From: Euwallacea fornicatus
Taxonomy: Eukaryota > Arthropoda > Insecta > Coleoptera > Curculionidae
DNA: 64,000 nt
Assembly (NCBI RefSeq): GCF_040115645.1
Contig: NC_089551.1
Location: forward strand, 3,410,001-3,474,000
Direction of reading: 5' to 3'
Below, piece after piece: positions 60,259-64,000 of the stretch. How positions within the stretch are numbered: position 1 is the stretch's first letter; each line of letters begins with the position of its first letter. The notes under the pieces are model-generated. The model saw only the letters and a list, made by a program, of their open reading frames with translations. It did no database searches and was not told the origin of the DNA. The translations under genes and the position numbers were made by a program.

Positions 60259-62073
60259 CAGTGCGAGTCTCTAACTTGGCATAAATCCAAGATAGTTTTT
60301 TTTTTCGGAAATATGCTCAGACACGTCCATTAGTAGTTTAAATTGCACTCTTTTTGATGAAAGAAAATATGATACAGCGTGTCCGAAATTTGAGATATGA
60401 CTTCACCGACTATTTTTTTAATGGTAATCCTAATTTTTTTATGACTATTGTTAAAGGGTGTGTCAAGCCACACGTGCGTACAAAATGCCAAATTTTGATT
60501 CTTTGTCGTTTAAAAGGTGTTTCGCAAACATCAACTAATTCGAAAAATGAAGAAATCTGAGTCAATTTAATACTCTTTCTTCACTAAATGCTCAGAATGT
60601 TCACCATTTACTAACTGAAAAAATACCCTAAATGGAATTAAAGCTCGTTTTGAAATTTTTTAATTATTTCAGCGGAAATTAGCCTGCACTCCTGTCTTAT
60701 TCGTTTTTCCAACTTCTAAATGTTTTCCTCTTTGGTCTTGAAAACTTTGCTTTCAAAGTACCCCCCTAAAAAAATAGTCCATGGGTGTTAAATCTGGAGA
60801 CTGGAGTGGCCATTCAAAAGGTCCTTTTCTACCAATCCGTCTGCCTGGAAATACACCATCTAGATACTCACGGAGAGGTCTTGCAAAATGAGAGGAGCAC
60901 CATCTAGTTGAAAGCAGATATTTCTATTCGGAACATCGGCTTTGGCCGGATCGGAAACAAAGTAACCGAATTCAGAATTAATTATTCCTAAAATAATCCT
61001 AAATATCCTATTCCATTGAGATTTTCTTGGAAAAAAATTGGTCCCATTACTCGGCCATCAACAATCTCTGCCCGAACATTGACTTTGTCAAGATGTTGAG
61101 GGTGGCCTTCCCTCATTCAGTGAGGGTTATTGTCTGCCCAATAACGACAATTTTGACGTTTTACGTCACCATTTAACATAAACGTCAATTAATCAGAAAA
61201 CAGGACGTTTTCCGTGTTTAGAACATTTCTGTCTCGTGGATCCATCATTTGTCCGCAAATCTGGAATCTTCCATTTCAAATATCTTCGATGAGTTCCTGG
61301 GGCATTGTCATTTTATAAGGATGAAATTTTTGGGTTTTAACAATTCTTGCCTCCAAAGACTGTCTAATTTCGAGTTCCCCAGCTATCTGCCTGATAGAGA
61401 CATGAGGATTTTCTTGAGTAGAGAGAGAAGTACATTAATTGTGACCTCTTCGTTGCGCGCGCTCTGACGATGATTGTTTTTCTTAAATGTCCATTTTCCC
61501 GAAACCGTTTTTCAATTTTGTTTGCGGTACCTTGCGATATGGGTGGTAAATCAGGAAACTTCTCTCTGAATAAATGAATAACTTTATTTTGTGTTCTTGT
61601 CCCATCTCCGCATCCCATCATCATTAAATATTCAATCTTGTGGGTTTCAGTTAAGTACGGCAATTTGGTCGATTTTTCAACAAACGATGTTTCTCATAAA
61701 ACTAATAAATATCCTCGGTCGATACAACTGGAATGCGACGCAGCTCTTCTCAATTGTTCAACATTGTGATAAGGCGTCAACTCAGTTTAACAAAAAATGA
61801 TAAACGAACACCTTTTGGCACGCCATTTTTAAATTGTATAAATTTTGGCATTTTGTACGTATGTGTAACTTGGCATACCCTTTAAGAATAGTCGCAACAA
61901 AACCACGATTGCAATTTAAAAAAATAGTCGGCGATATCTCAAAGTTGTGGGATCCACTGTATGAAATTTGTTTAACATGAAAAAGAGCGCAATTTGAAAC
62001 ACTAATCGACGAGTCTGAGCATATTTTCGAAAAAAACTGTCTTGAATTTGTTTCAATTTAGAGACTCGCACTG
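60259..62073 (-). mobile_element. DD41D mariner-like element with ~270-bp inverted repeats
   Basis: Left tip CAGTGCGAGTCTCTAACTTG; reverse-complemented right tip CAGTGCGAGTCTCTAAATTG; TA on both sides. Arms 60259 to about 60530 and about 61805-62073 share ATATGCTCAGAC.CGTC, CGACTATTTTTTTAA, TTAAAGGGT.TG.CAAG and GTACAAAATGCCAAA. A full-span minus-strand transposase relic lies between them. At 1,815 bp it is the most complete mariner-like copy in the window. Confidence 0.93.
60567..61663 (-). pseudogene. Mariner-like DD41D transposase, full-span relic
   Basis: Spans about 365 codons. Starts MPYLTETHKIEYLMMMGCGD and RTQNKVIHLFREKFPDLPPI in one frame (61364-61663), then QIAGELEIRQSL and PYKMTMPQELIED in another. 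The first catalytic Asp is in NVLFSD, where the usual following Glu is a stop, then TFMLNGDVKRQNCRYWADNN and VRAEIVDGRVMGPIFF. The second Asp is in FQLDGAP; a frameshift follows at once, then REYLDGVFPGRRIGRKGPFE and WPLQSPDLTPMDYF with the third Asp. The two Asp codons lie 125 bp apart, one base short of the 126 bp expected for DD41D. It ends NGEHSEHLVKKEY before TAA. Confidence 0.93.
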
Positions 62074-62075
62074 TA

Positions 62076-63656
62076 GACCCTTCGTCTTTTCACCGAAAAT
62101 GGAATTTCATCGCACTACAAAACCTCAAAAACGCCGCCGGAATCTTCAAAATCGCAATATCACGCCCCTTTTCAACTGAATTTGAGTAGTCGTCACATAA
62201 TTTCGAATTCGAAGAATCCTCAACTCCTGCTGCCGACGAATGACCAAACATGCCCCCTATTGTCGAATGAGCAGGGACAAGAATTTTCGGTTTTATACTT
62301 GTATGTTTTTGGATCAGAAGAATCCACTTCAAAATGTCGAGTCCAAAAAAACGGCTGTGTGAGCGAGGACAGAAAATTGAGCGGGAGAAAGTTTCTAAAG
62401 CGAGATCGTTAACTTAAAGACCTTCAGTTTTTAGACCGTTTCCTCTTAACCGGAGCTTTACGAGCGGGTTTTAATCGACACTCGTAGCTTTACGATGCTC
62501 CCTACAATAAAACACTTGATAATCGTCTTCCGAAAACATCCCGAGGGTGACGTGCTTTGAGGCCGCGTGAAGGGGTTTTAATTTTTGCGACCCTCTTCGT
62601 CCCTGGGTAAAGAAGTGTCATCGCGGCCCCGAATATCACTCATCCCCGACACTTAATTAGCGCCGTTGTTGCTCCACATAATGGATCCGGATAGTGTTGC
62701 CTGGGCATGGAAGAGATCGAGGCATTGTCGGGGGTAATTTCCCGGCTTCGAGGGCTTTTGTTTTGTTCTTAATGTCGCGAGCCGCCGAGCTGCAGCCTAT
62801 TAAATGTCACGCACGTCTTTCGGAAAGTCGCTTTGACACGACAAAAGCAAAAAGGTCCTCTAAACCAGTTACTTATCCGAGCTAGAGACAAAAGCCCGGA
62901 ATGGAAACAAGACGTCTCCTTTTGGGACTTTCCCGTTTTCTATCCGGTTCCGGTAACTCGATTTTGTCGACTTCAAAAGGGACATATGTGTGTGTGTTTG
63001 TGCGTCTTATTTTATCCCCACTTTGTCCTTTTTTAAACTCTCTCGGGGACCACGTCGGCGGCCCCCCTCCATGCCAGACCACCGCAAATTTAAAGCCTAT
63101 GATAAAATTTCCGAGCGTCACGATATTTAATATGTCCCGGTGGGAGTGATCGTGCCCTTTTTCTCCCTTCATTTGCCGGCGCCGTGTCGTACTTGGACCC
63201 GATTACGTATGGCACCGCCGAGACCAATTAAACCTTAACTAATTTTATCCGTCCGCAAAATTGCAACGGCCCCGAGTAAAAATTACTAGTTAATTTCGAC
63301 CACCGCATACGGGCGCAAATTTAATAAATTATCCCGAGCTCAGTTTTATTTATTTTCGCAATTTACCTACTCCCGGAATTTCTCCTTTTTTACGCGCACA
63401 CCGATTGTTCAGGATCGCGCCGGTTCCGCTGAAGCAACGCCAGGGCGCCCCGTGGAACCGTGATCTTTGCTGAGTTCATCAGACGTGAGGCAAACCCCGC
63501 AACATAGAGTTCTACACCTTGAATTTATTAACGTTTAAATTGCAACAGCGCCCTCAAACCGACCCAAACAGGGCACTTTTCAGTTTTGTACAGTATCTCT
63601 GAAGTGGTGAGTGTTAGAAGCTCGGACGCATTATTAATTATCGCGTACGGCGGAAA
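62076..63656. other. Low-copy CpG-rich block
   Basis: Overlapping frames at 62833-63172 on both strands (up to 96 codons) have no domain. A short GTGTGTGTTTGTG run is at about 62986. No repeats. Confidence 0.45.
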
Positions 63657-63658
63657 TA

Positions 63659-64000
63659 CAGGGTGTCCGTTTAACGGCCCCTCGGGCTCTCTTGAATTTA
63701 TTCGTATCTTAAAAAAAAAAATAAAATCAGTTATGTGGATGGCTGAGGCTCGTTCAGGTAAATTTTGAAATTAGTGACAGCCCTGCAGGGTGTCCCAAAA
63801 AAGGGAGTCGTCGATTTTTTTAAATGGGATCACATGCATTTTTTCACGCGATCAAATCCTCTCTAGATCCTGTTTTGGTTCCTGGCACGCAGTGTCTCGG
63901 AGCTATGACGTTTTAAAAGAAATTTCAGACATTCACAGTGCCGCACAAGAAAATTAACATCCGAATTAACTTATGTTAGATTTTTATCATTTTTGGATGG
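63659..64000. repeat. Two adjoining CAGGGTGTCC-tipped repeat ends
   Basis: One unit starts CAGGGTGTCCGTTTAACGGC at 63659 and may close at CCCTG (63785). A second begins directly after it with CAGGGTGTCCCAAAAAAGGG and runs off the window. The second resembles the mariner-like tip at 24724. No coding sequence is visible before the edge. Confidence 0.5.

Noticed and set aside
1..64000. CRISPR arrays, operons, phage or bacterial origins
   Set aside because: No regularly spaced direct repeats, no long tandem genes, no Shine-Dalgarno-led reading frames; the sequence is eukaryotic.

Overview
This window is eukaryotic, most likely from an insect or another arthropod. Two textures alternate. One is CpG-rich, low-copy-looking DNA full of TAATTA/AATTA-type words, with no open frame longer than about 150 codons. 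The other is AT-rich blocks built almost entirely from decayed DNA transposons. I see no bacterial gene layout, no confident host exon, no rRNA or tRNA and no CRISPR array. It reads as intergenic or long-intron sequence. I cannot name the species.

The recognisable content is a graveyard of cut-and-paste elements, about one third of the window by adding up the extents listed below. Nearly all belong to the IS630-Tc1-mariner superfamily with TA target duplications. Tc1-like DD34E copies lie at about 5.9-7.0, 14.6-15.9, 19.9-21.1, 38.5-39.8 and 54.9-57.0 kb. Mariner-like copies with a third catalytic Asp (DDxD) lie at about 7.3-8.1, 8.3-9.5, 19.0-19.7, 24.7-25.1, 31.3-32.9, 48.5-50.5, 53.0-54.1, 54.1-54.8 and 60.3-62.1 kb. 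A single piggyBac-like 3' end sits at 9.5-9.9 kb. Every transposase is broken by stops, frameshifts or deletions, and several have lost catalytic residues, so no copy can supply its own transposase.

The most distinctive trait is the length of the terminal inverted repeats. At least nine elements carry matching arms of roughly 150 to 600 bp (8.3, 19.0, 27.9, 31.3, 37.1, 43.6, 48.5, 51.6 and 60.3 kb). Two of these hold a second, smaller inverted-repeat element nested inside (44.6 kb within 43.6 kb; 52.0 kb within 51.6 kb). Two mariner copies show the DD41D catalytic spacing (8.8 and 60.8 kb). The 31.3 and 60.3 kb copies share a transposase lineage but have unrelated tips. At 53.3 kb a piece of a transposase frame appears to have been flipped in place.

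Layout: 1-3.1 kb unique; 3.2-11.25 kb transposon cluster with one unique gap at 3.7-5.86 kb; 11.25-14.6 kb unique, with a G-quadruplex motif; 14.6-15.95 kb Tc1; 15.95-19.0 kb unique; 19.0-21.1 kb two elements; 21.1-31.3 kb mostly unique with a mariner fragment and one MITE-like foldback; 31.3-32.9 kb mariner; 32.9-37.0 kb unique; 37.0-39.85 kb foldback plus Tc1; 39.85-43.6 kb unique; 43.6-57.0 kb dense transposons broken by unique gaps at 45.4-48.5 and 50.5-51.6 kb; 57.0-60.26 kb unique; 60.26-62.07 kb mariner; the rest unique, with repeat ends at the right edge.
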